DNA of 5,467 nucleotides, from contig CANFIV010000130.1 in the NCBI GenBank assembly GCA_947446935.1, positions 1 to 5,467 of the forward strand, in the 5' to 3' direction. The notes beneath the pieces were generated by a model that saw nothing but the letters and a program-made list of their open reading frames with translations, had not been told where the DNA came from and did no database searches. Both the position numbers and the translations under genes were made by a program. Below are positions 1 to 5,467 of the stretch, one piece after another; positions within the stretch are counted from its first letter, which is position 1, and every line of letters begins with the position of its first letter. The DNA comes from Sphingomonadaceae bacterium (GTDB taxonomy: Bacteria > Pseudomonadota > Alphaproteobacteria > Sphingomonadales > Sphingomonadaceae).

Positions 1-432
1 GATCGAGCTGTGCAATCCCGCAATAGAACCGAAGATCACCGCCACACCCTTGGATGCCGTCAACTGCGCCTCCACCTTCATGCAGCAGGCCATCACGCTA
101 TTGAGATTGACATCCACCACCTTGCGGAAGGTCTCCATCTCGAATTCCTTGCGGGAATAGGCCACAATACCCTGACAGGTCACCAGCACGTCGAGCGTCT
201 CAAACGGCAGAAGCGCCTGCGCCACCGCTTCGAAATCGGCGACGTCGACTTGCGAATAGCCAAGCCCGGTCAGGTCCGAACCGTCCTTGGCATGGTAGGC
301 CTCGCGCGGGCGGGTTCCCCATACGAAGACATCGGCCCCGCGCGCGCGAAAAGCCTGCGCGACACCATTGCCTATGCCGCTTGACCCGCCGACGACGAGC
401 ACTTTCTTCCCGCTAAAATCCAGTTCTTGCAT
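1..432 (-). CDS. SDR family NAD(P)-dependent oxidoreductase, N-terminal part (3' end outside window)
   Basis: The frame is open from an ATG at 430-432 to the left edge, giving the first 144 residues of a short-chain dehydrogenase/reductase (family members are usually about 240-260 aa). Visible landmarks in order are the dinucleotide-binding GGSSGIG (residues 15-21), an acidic DVAD (63-66) that normally contacts adenine, TCQG (85-88) in the place of NNAG, the tetrad Asn in VDVNL (N109), and GSIAG (135-139) with the probable catalytic Ser136. The YxxxK motif lies beyond the window. A strong ribosome site, GGAGGT, sits 4 nt upstream of the ATG (plus-strand 437-442). The gene follows the phosphotransferase after 19 bp, so the two are probably co-transcribed. 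The expected role is cytoplasmic oxidation or reduction of an alcohol/ketone in a catabolic pathway. The substrate is unknown and the cofactor preference is not resolved. Confidence 0.93.
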   Translation of the reverse strand, partial: MQELDFSGKKVLVVGGSSGIGNGVAQAFRARGADVFVWGTRPREAYHAKDGSDLTGLGYSQVDVADFEAVAQALLPFETLDVLVTCQGIVAYSRKEFEMETFRKVVDVNLNSVMACCMKVEAQLTASKGVAVIFGSIAGLHSSI

Positions 433-451
433 GTGCACCTCCGAAGGCCTC

Positions 452-1483
452 TCAGCCATGTCGCTCGAGCGTCGCCAGCGCGCGTGCGTTGAGCGCGGCA
501 GCGCCGCGATGCAGCCGCTCCCCGACGTCGGTGTCCGCAAGCCCGGCACAGGCGCGGGCGAAGGTTCCCTCAAGGATGATCGCCAGCTTGTAACAAGCCA
601 GCACCTCGAACCAGACGAAGTCGTCCATGGCGCGGCCCGTGCAGGCAGCGTAGTGCGCAATCAGTTCATCCCGCACCGGGAAGGAGTCCCACGGCTCGAC
701 CTTGAGGCTGAGCGGGCCCGAGCCATCGGGGTCGGGCCAAGCAGCCAGCAATCGACCAAGGTCCAGCAACGGATCGCCAAGTGTCGAAAGCTCCCAGTCG
801 AGGATCGCGGTCAACTCTCCGTCGGGGGCAAACAGCACGTTGCCGATGTGGTAATCCCCATGCATCAGGCCGCGCTGCCACTGCCGCGGGCGATGCGCGT
901 CGAGCCAAGTGCCCAGCAGCTCGGCTCCGTCCAGCCCACCCGGCCCGGGCCAGCCGGCGAACTGCGCGTAGCTATCAAGCTGCTTTTTCCAGCGCGGAAC
1001 CTGCCTCTCGATAAATGTGTCGAGCTTTCCAAAATCAGCCAGGCCAACCGCGACAGGATCGATTGCGGCAATGGCAGCAATACCCTCAACCATCGCCAGA
1101 CCCATGCGGCGGCGCACCCGGGGGTTGACCAAGGCGGCTTCTCCCAGACCAACCGCCGCATTGAAACCATCGACTGCATCGGTAATCAGAAACGGCGCGC
1201 CGATGACTTGCTTGTCCGCGCAGTGTCCGCGAAACCGAGGGTGTGGCACCGGCGTTCCGGCAAGGCTGGCCAGCACTAGCGCTTCACGGCGGATCGTCTG
1301 CTCTGCCTCTGGCCGGGCATGGATCGCCGGTCGGCGCAAGACGAAGCCCGAACCACCGATCATGATTCGAAACAGGATGTTCTGGGTGCCGCCGCTCAGC
1401 CGTTCGACCGACGTGATCGCGCCGCTGGCAATGCCCTCGGCATTCAACCACTGCCCGAGCCTCGATCTGCTGTCCTCCTCCAT
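452..1483 (-). CDS. Phosphotransferase family protein (aminoglycoside-phosphotransferase/ACAD10-11-like kinase fold)
   Basis: This 343-residue protein has a protein-kinase-like small-molecule phosphotransferase fold. A Gly-rich loop, SGGTQN, is at residues 30-35, followed by FVLRRP (47-52), which holds an Arg pair where many kinases have the ATP-binding Lys, as is common in this bacterial subfamily. The catalytic loop MHGDYHIGN spans 207-215 (D210 catalytic, N215 metal-binding), and ILDWE (227-231) supplies the DFG-like metal-binding D229. The family resembles the N-terminal kinase domain of ACAD10/ACAD11 and is often encoded beside acyl-CoA dehydrogenases and SDRs. Phosphorylation of a hydroxylated acyl-CoA or related catabolic intermediate is therefore plausible but inferred. 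I chose the ATG at 1481-1483 because family homology begins just after it. Its ribosome site is weak, and a TTG about 19 codons upstream preceded by AGAGG is an alternative. The frame stays open to 1639, but that extension does not look like the family. The gene is first in a minus-strand pair with the SDR and is divergent from the IclR gene. Confidence 0.9.
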   Translation of the reverse strand: MEEDSRSRLGQWLNAEGIASGAITSVERLSGGTQNILFRIMIGGSGFVLRRPAIHARPEAEQTIRREALVLASLAGTPVPHPRFRGHCADKQVIGAPFLITDAVDGFNAAVGLGEAALVNPRVRRRMGLAMVEGIAAIAAIDPVAVGLADFGKLDTFIERQVPRWKKQLDSYAQFAGWPGPGGLDGAELLGTWLDAHRPRQWQRGLMHGDYHIGNVLFAPDGELTAILDWELSTLGDPLLDLGRLLAAWPDPDGSGPLSLKVEPWDSFPVRDELIAHYAACTGRAMDDFVWFEVLACYKLAIILEGTFARACAGLADTDVGERLHRGAAALNARALATLERHG

Positions 1484-1650
1484 TGCGGCGTGATCCCAAA
1501 AGGCTTGTGCACGCGCAACGCGCAATACTTGCCTCTGGAGGTCATGAGCCTTGGTTTGGCATTTTGCCGAGTTGCAGCCCAAAGAGTCGCTGGTATGGTT
1601 TGCACTTATCCGTAACAGGATCGAGATTGACCAAACCAACGGGGCGAACG
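1484..1650. promoter_or_regulatory. Divergent intergenic region between phosphotransferase and IclR genes, with candidate operator half-sites
   Basis: This 167-bp gap should hold the promoters of both divergent transcription units. It contains a perfect 9-bp inverted repeat, TTGGTTTGG (1551-1559) and CCAAACCAA (1631-1639), with 71 bp between the arms. A third copy of the core, TGGTTTG, lies at 1596-1602, exactly 44 bp from the first core (1552-1558). A short palindrome, GGCATTTTGCC (1558-1568), overlaps the first copy. IclR-family proteins commonly bind inverted repeats in the divergent region next to their own gene, so these are reasonable operator candidates, but no known consensus was matched. 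A 7-bp tandem duplication, ACGCGCA twice, lies at 1511-1524 and has no evident role. Confidence 0.45.
1572..1599 (+). promoter_or_regulatory. Weak sigma70-type promoter candidate for the IclR gene
   Basis: TTGCAG (1572-1577) and TATGGT (1594-1599) are separated by 16 bp and resemble -35 and -10 elements pointing toward the IclR gene. The -10 match is partial, and alphaproteobacterial promoters are poorly predicted by eye. The -10 overlaps the TGGTTTG copy at 1596-1602, which would fit autoregulation if that copy is an operator. Confidence 0.25.
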
Positions 1651-2475
1651 GTGCAATCAGAGGACAACGAGAATGGACGCAACGAGCCGCGCATCGGCAC
1701 GGTAGCGTCCACGATCGCCATCTTGCGGCAGCTCGCTTCGGCCCAGTCCCCGTTGGGCGTGAACGCCATCGCGCGGTCTTTGTCTCTTACCCCAAGTTCC
1801 TGCTTCAATATTCTCAAGACCCTCGCCAGCGAGAATATTGTCGACTTCGATCCCAACACGAAGCTCTACACCCTCGGTGCCGGACTGGTGTCGATTGCCC
1901 GCAATGCGCTCGATCCGGACGCGGCTTATGAGATCGTCAGGTCTCGGCTGGAAGCGCTGGCCGAAACCTGGGGGATGACCGCGGGCCTGTGGCGCGCCCA
2001 TTCGGACCGCATCCTGCTGGTAGGCTATGTCGCCGGTGCACGCATGATGCGAATCCAGATGACCGTGGGTCAGCGCTTGCCCAAGCTGATCGGCTCGGTG
2101 GGGCGGTGCATGGCCGCTGCCATGGACCTCGACCGGGCAGAACTTGCCAGACGTTTTGCCGATCTGCGCTGGGAAAGCGCGCCGTCATTCGATCAGTATT
2201 ACGAGCAGGTCCAGCAGGCCAAGCGGCAAGGCTGGAGCATTGACCGCGGCCAGTTTGTGCGCGGCGCGACCACCATTGCCGTGCCGCTGCAACGGGAGGA
2301 CGGCGATCTCAAGTATTGCCTCGTCACCACAATGTTCACCGGCCAGCACGATGACGAGGCGGTCAAGCTGATCGTCAAGGAGCTTCAGCAGATCGCGCGC
2401 TGGGCCTCTCGCCCGATTGATGGCTCTGGCGTGATCCAGCCGCAGCACTATCGCCGATCGTCCAGCCAGGCCTGA
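1651..2475 (+). CDS. IclR family transcriptional regulator
   Basis: This protein of about 274 residues has the two-domain IclR layout. An N-terminal winged helix-turn-helix (about residues 16-77) includes the recognition-helix region TPSSCFNILKTLASENIV (48-65), and the wing ends in KLYTLG (71-76). A C-terminal GAF-like effector domain (about 92-255) includes GSVGRCMAAAM (148-158), at the position of the conserved ligand-pocket loop. It is a cytoplasmic DNA-binding protein that would sense a small catabolic intermediate. It is divergent from the phosphotransferase/SDR pair and convergent with the flavoprotein gene, so it is the likely local regulator of one or more of these units. The start is uncertain. 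GTG at 1651 has a weak GGGG upstream, while TTG at 1627, in the same frame and preceded by AGGA at 6 nt, would add 8 residues. No ATG fits the frame ahead of the DNA-binding domain. The frame extends to 1483, but that would overlap the whole promoter region. Confidence 0.93.
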   Translation: MQSEDNENGRNEPRIGTVASTIAILRQLASAQSPLGVNAIARSLSLTPSSCFNILKTLASENIVDFDPNTKLYTLGAGLVSIARNALDPDAAYEIVRSRLEALAETWGMTAGLWRAHSDRILLVGYVAGARMMRIQMTVGQRLPKLIGSVGRCMAAAMDLDRAELARRFADLRWESAPSFDQYYEQVQQAKRQGWSIDRGQFVRGATTIAVPLQREDGDLKYCLVTTMFTGQHDDEAVKLIVKELQQIARWASRPIDGSGVIQPQHYRRSSSQA

Positions 2476-2489
2476 ACCCGAACCGGGCC

Positions 2490-4187
2490 CTATCCCCGAT
2501 TTCCCCGACCGAGCGCCGCGTCACGCCCGGCTCGCCGCCCGGAAAACACGCCGTCCGCCAGCGATAGTCCGCTGATATAGCCGTTTGAGGGCAAACCCAT
2601 GGCAGCGCGGCCCGCAGCGTAGAGCCCGTCGATGGGTGAGCCATCCGGCCGCAGGACTACGCCGCGCAGTTCATCGACACTGAGCCCGCCAAGCGTGAAG
2701 AAGATGCAGAACGAATAGGGATTGCCAACCGAGGTGTTGAGCGCCCGATAGGGGCCCCGGCCCAAGGGCCGGACATAATCCGGGTTCTTGCCCATCGGAT
2801 CGCCCTGCCCCGCCGCAATCGCAGAGTTTGTTTCGGCGACCGTGGCTTCCAGTTTTTCCGCAGGGACCCCGATCTTGCCGGCCAGTTCAGCCAGTGTATG
2901 GCCCCGTTTGGTGCCGCCGAAAAAGAGGTTGAGCAGCGCCGGAGCCAGGTAGGGTTTGAAGGTGCCGTCGCCGGTCGGAATGCATTGGCGCAGCAAGGTG
3001 CGGTGCAAATCCCGGTCGATGATGATCCAGGCATCGCCATCGGGCTGGTCCATGATCGCACCGCCGAGCAGTGCGTTGTAGGCATCCTCGTTGACGAACC
3101 GTTCGCCCCGGCGATTGACAATGATGCCCTGCACCAGCGCATTGGGCGGCGCGATCATGCGGCCCAAAAACGCGTGATCCATCTTGCCGACCGCACCCCC
3201 GGCTGAGACGCCGAGCTGAATCCCCCCGCCGCTGCACCCCATCGAGCCCAGCCGCATGAGTGCGCTGTTGCGATCGGCCAGAAACGGCATGTGAGCGCGC
3301 ACCATGTCAACGTTGTATCCGAAACCGCCGGTCGAGAGAATCACGCCGCTGCGGGCGCGGATCAGCCGGCGGCGGCCCACCTGCAACTCGAACGCCAGCG
3401 CCTCGGCGATCGCTTTTTCGGCGCGGGTCGTATTGAACGGGCGCATCGGATCGACTTTGGCATAGAGCGCCATGTGCTTCTGGCGATCGACGGGATCGAC
3501 GATCTCGATGATTTCGAGCCCGACCACCGATCCTTCGCCGTCAACCACCAGCCGCTGGACCCGGCTGTGCGTCAGCACGGGGATTTCGAGGCGCTCGACA
3601 GCCCGTTTCAGACCATCAAAGTAGGCATAGCCCGTCCAGCCCGCGCCCTTGGTGCGATGCCCGCGTGCCGCCGGTGCGGCGGTGGCAGCAAATGCAGGGA
3701 CCTTCTCGTTGCCTGCATAATAAAGGTACTTGTCCTCGGGCGGATAGTTGGTCTTCCCGCTGTAAAGCGAGCCCTCGAAGCCCAGCCCGTGGGCGGTCAA
3801 CCACTCGATATTGGCAACGCTTTCATCGCAGAAACGCTGCAAGGTCGCGTCACTCACAGCGCCCTTGCACTCCTGCACAAGGTAGCGGAACATCTCATCA
3901 GGGTTGTCGGCTACGCCAGCCTCCTTCTGGAAGCGCGTCCCGCCGCCCGCATAGTAGACCCCGCCCGAATTGGCCGTTGATCCGCCGCCTTCGAAACGCT
4001 CGACAATCAGTACTTTGGCGTCTTGTTCGCACGCTTCAAGCGCTGCCGCCGCGCCCGCACCGCCAAACCCGACGACGACAACATCGGCTTCCAAATCCCA
4101 CGAGAGATTGTCGGGCGACGCAATCGTGATGACATTCTCGGCCACGAGGCCTTGCCCCGCAACTGCCGCCAATTCCGCATCCACCAT
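2490..4187 (-). CDS. FAD-dependent dehydrogenase of the 3-ketosteroid dehydrogenase/fumarate reductase flavoprotein family
   Basis: This 565-residue flavoprotein has FAD_binding_2 architecture. After a leader of about 33 residues comes the Rossmann motif VVVVGFGGAG (36-45), with Glu63 placed to bind the FAD ribose. The GGGSTANSGG loop (67-76) follows, then STGGFGYN (285-292) and VNRRGERFVNEDAY (357-370). The C-terminal FAD-binding segment contains GLYAAGRAAMG (521-531), NGYISGLSL (535-543) and GRRAG (550-554). Members remove two hydrogens from a ring next to a ketone (3-ketosteroid 1- or 4-dehydrogenases) or act on other unsaturated acids. Here Y537-I-S539 resembles the Tyr-x-Ser pair I recall from 3-oxo-5alpha-steroid 4-dehydrogenase more than the Tyr-Pro-Gly of classical KstD. 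It lacks an obvious signal peptide. The ATG at 4185-4187 is supported by a strong AGGAGGGG 8 nt upstream. The frame continues upstream to 4280 without homology. It is divergent from the SDR/ligase operon. The family is secure; the steroid substrate is inference. Confidence 0.9.
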   Translation of the reverse strand: MVDAELAAVAGQGLVAENVITIASPDNLSWDLEADVVVVGFGGAGAAAALEACEQDAKVLIVERFEGGGSTANSGGVYYAGGGTRFQKEAGVADNPDEMFRYLVQECKGAVSDATLQRFCDESVANIEWLTAHGLGFEGSLYSGKTNYPPEDKYLYYAGNEKVPAFAATAAPAARGHRTKGAGWTGYAYFDGLKRAVERLEIPVLTHSRVQRLVVDGEGSVVGLEIIEIVDPVDRQKHMALYAKVDPMRPFNTTRAEKAIAEALAFELQVGRRRLIRARSGVILSTGGFGYNVDMVRAHMPFLADRNSALMRLGSMGCSGGGIQLGVSAGGAVGKMDHAFLGRMIAPPNALVQGIIVNRRGERFVNEDAYNALLGGAIMDQPDGDAWIIIDRDLHRTLLRQCIPTGDGTFKPYLAPALLNLFFGGTKRGHTLAELAGKIGVPAEKLEATVAETNSAIAAGQGDPMGKNPDYVRPLGRGPYRALNTSVGNPYSFCIFFTLGGLSVDELRGVVLRPDGSPIDGLYAAGRAAMGLPSNGYISGLSLADGVFSGRRAGRDAALGRGNRG

Positions 4188-4194
4188 GTCGCAC

Positions 4195-4211
4195 GCCCCT
4201 CCTATTGGGGC
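4195..4211 (-). promoter_or_regulatory. Strong ribosome site within a potential hairpin, flavoprotein leader
   Basis: On the minus strand the leader reads GCCCC, then AATAGGA, then GGGGC. The 5-bp GC arms can pair, leaving AATAGGA as the loop. The Shine-Dalgarno AGGAGGGG (plus-strand 4196-4203) is split between loop and right arm and lies 8 nt before the ATG. It is the site that decides the start at 4187. Partial occlusion by the hairpin is possible but untested. Confidence 0.45.
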
Positions 4212-4213
4212 AC

Positions 4214-4227
4214 CACAGTAACCTGTG
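4214..4227. promoter_or_regulatory. Palindrome CACAGTAACCTGTG, operator candidate
   Basis: Perfect 5-bp arms CACAG and CTGTG flank a TAAC spacer. A wider pair, GGCAC (4209-4213) and GTGCC (4225-4229), overlaps it. It lies 27-40 bp upstream of the flavoprotein start codon, where a repressor could block transcription. The size fits dimeric helix-turn-helix regulators, but I cannot assign a specific protein. Short palindromes of this kind also occur by chance. Confidence 0.35.
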
Positions 4228-4354
4228 CCAGCGCGCAAGGTGTTGCCCTGTTCTGCGCCGCGCGTTGCTTGGCGCTGCATCGCCCCGTTTCGCGCTTTGC
4301 AGTCGCCGTCCGGCCATGAGACGCAAGACGCGGCGGCAAAGAGGGAGCAGCATC

Positions 4355-5110
4355 ATGGATCGCAGTGGGCAGGTGGCCCTTGTCATCGGCGGTACCGGCG
4401 CGCTCGGTGCAGCAATCGCGGAGCGCCTAGCTGAAGAAGGCGCAGACGTGGCGTTCAGCTATCACAGCAATGCGGCCAAAGCCGCCGCGTTGGAGCAACG
4501 CATTGCAGCAAGCGGCCAGCGCAGCCACAGCGCGCGCGTGGCACTCGAAGATGCCGATGCAGTGGCGGGCTTCGTAGATGATCTAGTTTCCCGATTGGGC
4601 GGCCTGGATACGTTGGTCTATGCCGCCGGCCCGGCCTTCGATTTGAACTTTGTGGCCAAAGTGCCGCCGCTGGATTGGAGCCGGGTGATCGACGCCGATC
4701 TCAAGGGCTGCTTCAACGCAGTCCATGCTGCGCTGCCTCATTTGCGCAAGCGCGCGGGTTCAATCGTGGCGGTAACTGCCGCCGGGGTCGAGCGGGCGAT
4801 TGCGCGCGATATCCTGTCGTTGGCGCCCAAAGCTGCGATCACGGCGCTCATGCGCGGCGTCGCGCTAGAAGAAGGCCGAAACGGCATTCGCGCCAATTGC
4901 GTGGCACCGGGGTATATCGCAGGCGGGATCGGCCAGGCAATCATGGATGCGGTGGGCGAGGACATGGCCAACTCGCTGATCAAAGCCGTGCCGCTACGGC
5001 GCATGGGAACATGTGAGGAGATTGCCGACGCGGTTGCCTATCTCAGTTCCGGGCTGGCTTCCTACATAACCGGCACCACCCTGTTCGTGTCGGGAGGCAT
5101 GGAGCTTTGA
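4355..5110 (+). CDS. SDR-fold protein with degenerate catalytic tetrad
   Basis: This 251-residue protein has the normal length and fold markers of a FabG-like SDR. They are the dinucleotide loop IGGTGALG (11-18), YAAG (89-92) in the place of NNAG, and the C-terminal RANCVAPGYI (179-188) and FVSGGMEL (244-251). The usual Asn-Ser-Tyr-Lys tetrad is mostly missing. Aligned by hand to E. coli FabG, with no gap from the serine to the lysine, Asn becomes Asp115, Ser becomes Ala142, Tyr becomes Ser155 (in SLAPK, 155-159), and only Lys159 remains. It may still bind NAD(P), but standard alcohol/ketone redox is doubtful. The alternatives are a changed reaction, a structural partner or a regulatory role. 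The gene is intact, with no frameshift. The start at 4355 is supported by AGGGAG 7 nt upstream. It is first in an operon with the CoA ligase, overlapping it by 4 nt, so its function is probably tied to a CoA-thioester substrate. Confidence 0.9.
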   Translation: MDRSGQVALVIGGTGALGAAIAERLAEEGADVAFSYHSNAAKAAALEQRIAASGQRSHSARVALEDADAVAGFVDDLVSRLGGLDTLVYAAGPAFDLNFVAKVPPLDWSRVIDADLKGCFNAVHAALPHLRKRAGSIVAVTAAGVERAIARDILSLAPKAAITALMRGVALEEGRNGIRANCVAPGYIAGGIGQAIMDAVGEDMANSLIKAVPLRRMGTCEEIADAVAYLSSGLASYITGTTLFVSGGMEL

Positions 5111-5467
5111 GCGAGCCTGCGCGCGTCGGCTATCGGACAATACCCGGCGGCTGGAACGTCCGCTGGGATGAAGACCGGGCCGAGCGTGCGCGCGCAGCAG
5201 GGGTTTGGCCAAACCGCACCATCGCCGAAATGGCCGCCGTGCGCGCGGCTGAGGCCCCTGACCGGCTACACATAGTCGATGGCGATCGCAGCGTTACGGT
5301 GGGCACCGTCTACACAATGGCAACACGTTTGGCGGGTGCCCTCGTGGCGGCAGGGTTGGAGCCGGGTGATACCATTGCTTTCCAGTTGCCCAACTGGTGG
5401 GAAGCCACAGTGATCAACCTCGCCGCCGCAATGACAGGACTGGTGATTAATCCGATTGTGCCGATAA
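5107..5467 (+). CDS. AMP-binding acyl-CoA ligase (FadD/AliA-like), N-terminal part (3' end outside window)
   Basis: The frame is open from a TTG at 5107-5109 to the right edge, giving about 120 residues. The N-terminus begins SEPARVGYRTIPGGW, and later residues include RTIAEMAA, a DGDRSVT segment, LAGALVAAGLEPGDTIAFQL, then PNWWEATVINLAA and a GLVINPIVP segment. This is the typical start of an ANL-superfamily acyl-CoA synthetase (adenylation, then CoA thioesterification). The P-loop-like and adenylate-binding motifs lie beyond the window. TTG is chosen because it overlaps the upstream stop as TTGA and lies 9 nt after GGGAGG (5092-5097). No ATG or GTG gives a better start. The overlap suggests translational coupling to the SDR-fold gene. 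A free carboxylic acid, alicyclic or side-chain, is the probable substrate; cyclohexanecarboxylate-type ligases are one candidate group. Confidence 0.88.
   Translation, partial: MSEPARVGYRTIPGGWNVRWDEDRAERARAAGVWPNRTIAEMAAVRAAEAPDRLHIVDGDRSVTVGTVYTMATRLAGALVAAGLEPGDTIAFQLPNWWEATVINLAAAMTGLVINPIVPI
5202..5215. repeat. Perfect 14-bp palindrome GGTTTGGCCAAACC inside the CoA ligase gene
   Basis: The sequence equals its own reverse complement over 14 bp. It lies about 95 bp into the ligase coding sequence, encoding part of Gly-Val-Trp-Pro-Asn-Arg. Its half GGTTTGGC is identical to 1553-1560 in the divergent gap upstream of the IclR gene, and CCAAACC recurs at 1631-1637. It could be an intragenic operator for the same regulator, or a coincidence of codons. 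Confidence 0.4.

Larger units (their letters stand above)
4188..4354. promoter_or_regulatory. Divergent intergenic region between flavoprotein and SDR-fold genes
   Basis: This 167-bp gap must hold the promoters for the leftward flavoprotein gene and the rightward SDR/ligase operon. I see no convincing -35/-10 pair in either direction. It contains a 14-bp palindrome (4214-4227) and a GC-rich hairpin over the flavoprotein ribosome site (4195-4211). Toward its right end, AGGGAG (4342-4347) is the ribosome site of the SDR-fold gene. The GGTTTGG-type half-site of the other divergent gap is absent here. Confidence 0.5.

Noticed and set aside
10..384. A 124-codon open frame on the plus strand
   Set aside because: It is antisense to the SDR, which has intact dinucleotide-binding and NAG-like motifs. 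The His/Arg-rich translation is typical of a shadow frame.
368..1279. A 303-codon open frame on the plus strand
   Set aside because: It lies opposite the phosphotransferase, whose catalytic HGD and DWE motifs are clear. The plus-strand translation has no recognisable domain and is a GC-rich antisense artefact.
1484..1639. N-terminal extension of the phosphotransferase to 1639
   Set aside because: The extra 52 residues have no family similarity and would overlap the regulator's promoter region and 5' sequence.
2476..2489. Terminator between the convergent IclR and flavoprotein genes
   Set aside because: Only a 4-bp CCCG/CGGG stem is present at 2477-2487, with no T tract on either strand. It is too weak to call.
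3291..3980. A 229-codon open frame on the plus strand
   Set aside because: It is antisense to the flavoprotein and follows its codon pattern. The translation looks unlike any family I know.
4063..4069. Further CCAAACC copy inside the flavoprotein gene
   Set aside because: It encodes the Gly-Phe-Gly of the FAD-binding motif and has no inverted partner nearby, so codon use explains it.
4222..4240. Sigma54-like promoter (TGGCAC on the minus strand) upstream of the flavoprotein
   Set aside because: The -24 half is good, but the -12 GC is TG, so the essential second half is missing.

Overview
The window looks like part of a catabolic gene neighbourhood from a high-GC alphaproteobacterium. A sphingomonad such as Novosphingobium, Sphingobium or a relative is my best guess. 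This rests on base composition, coding style and the mix of families (two SDRs, an ACAD10/11-type phosphotransferase, an IclR regulator, a KSTD-like flavoprotein and an acyl-CoA ligase). No marker gene in the window fixes the genus. No RNA gene, transposase, CRISPR array or phage feature is visible.

The six genes form alternating blocks. On the minus strand, a phosphotransferase-family gene (452-1483) is followed after 19 bp by an SDR dehydrogenase gene that runs off the left edge (<1-432). A 167-bp divergent gap (1484-1650) separates them from an IclR-family regulator on the plus strand (1651-2475). The regulator converges, with a 14-bp gap, on a minus-strand FAD-dependent dehydrogenase of the 3-ketosteroid dehydrogenase/fumarate reductase flavoprotein family (2490-4187). 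A second divergent gap (4188-4354) leads to a plus-strand operon of an SDR-fold protein (4355-5110) and an AMP-binding acyl-CoA ligase. The ligase overlaps the SDR gene by 4 nt and runs off the right edge (5107->5467).

Together the genes suggest uptake and oxidation of an alicyclic or steroid-like carboxylic acid. The ligase would make a CoA thioester, the flavoprotein would introduce a ring double bond next to a ketone, and the SDRs would interconvert alcohol and ketone. The phosphotransferase belongs to a family often found beside acyl-CoA dehydrogenases. The IclR protein is the obvious candidate local regulator. The substrate cannot be read from the sequence.

The most unusual points are these. 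The SDR-fold protein at 4355-5110 has lost three of the four usual SDR catalytic residues. A GGTTTGG-type half-site recurs upstream of the regulator and as a perfect 14-bp palindrome inside the ligase gene. The flavoprotein carries a C-terminal Tyr-x-Ser motif that fits 5alpha-steroid 4-dehydrogenases better than classical 1-dehydrogenases.
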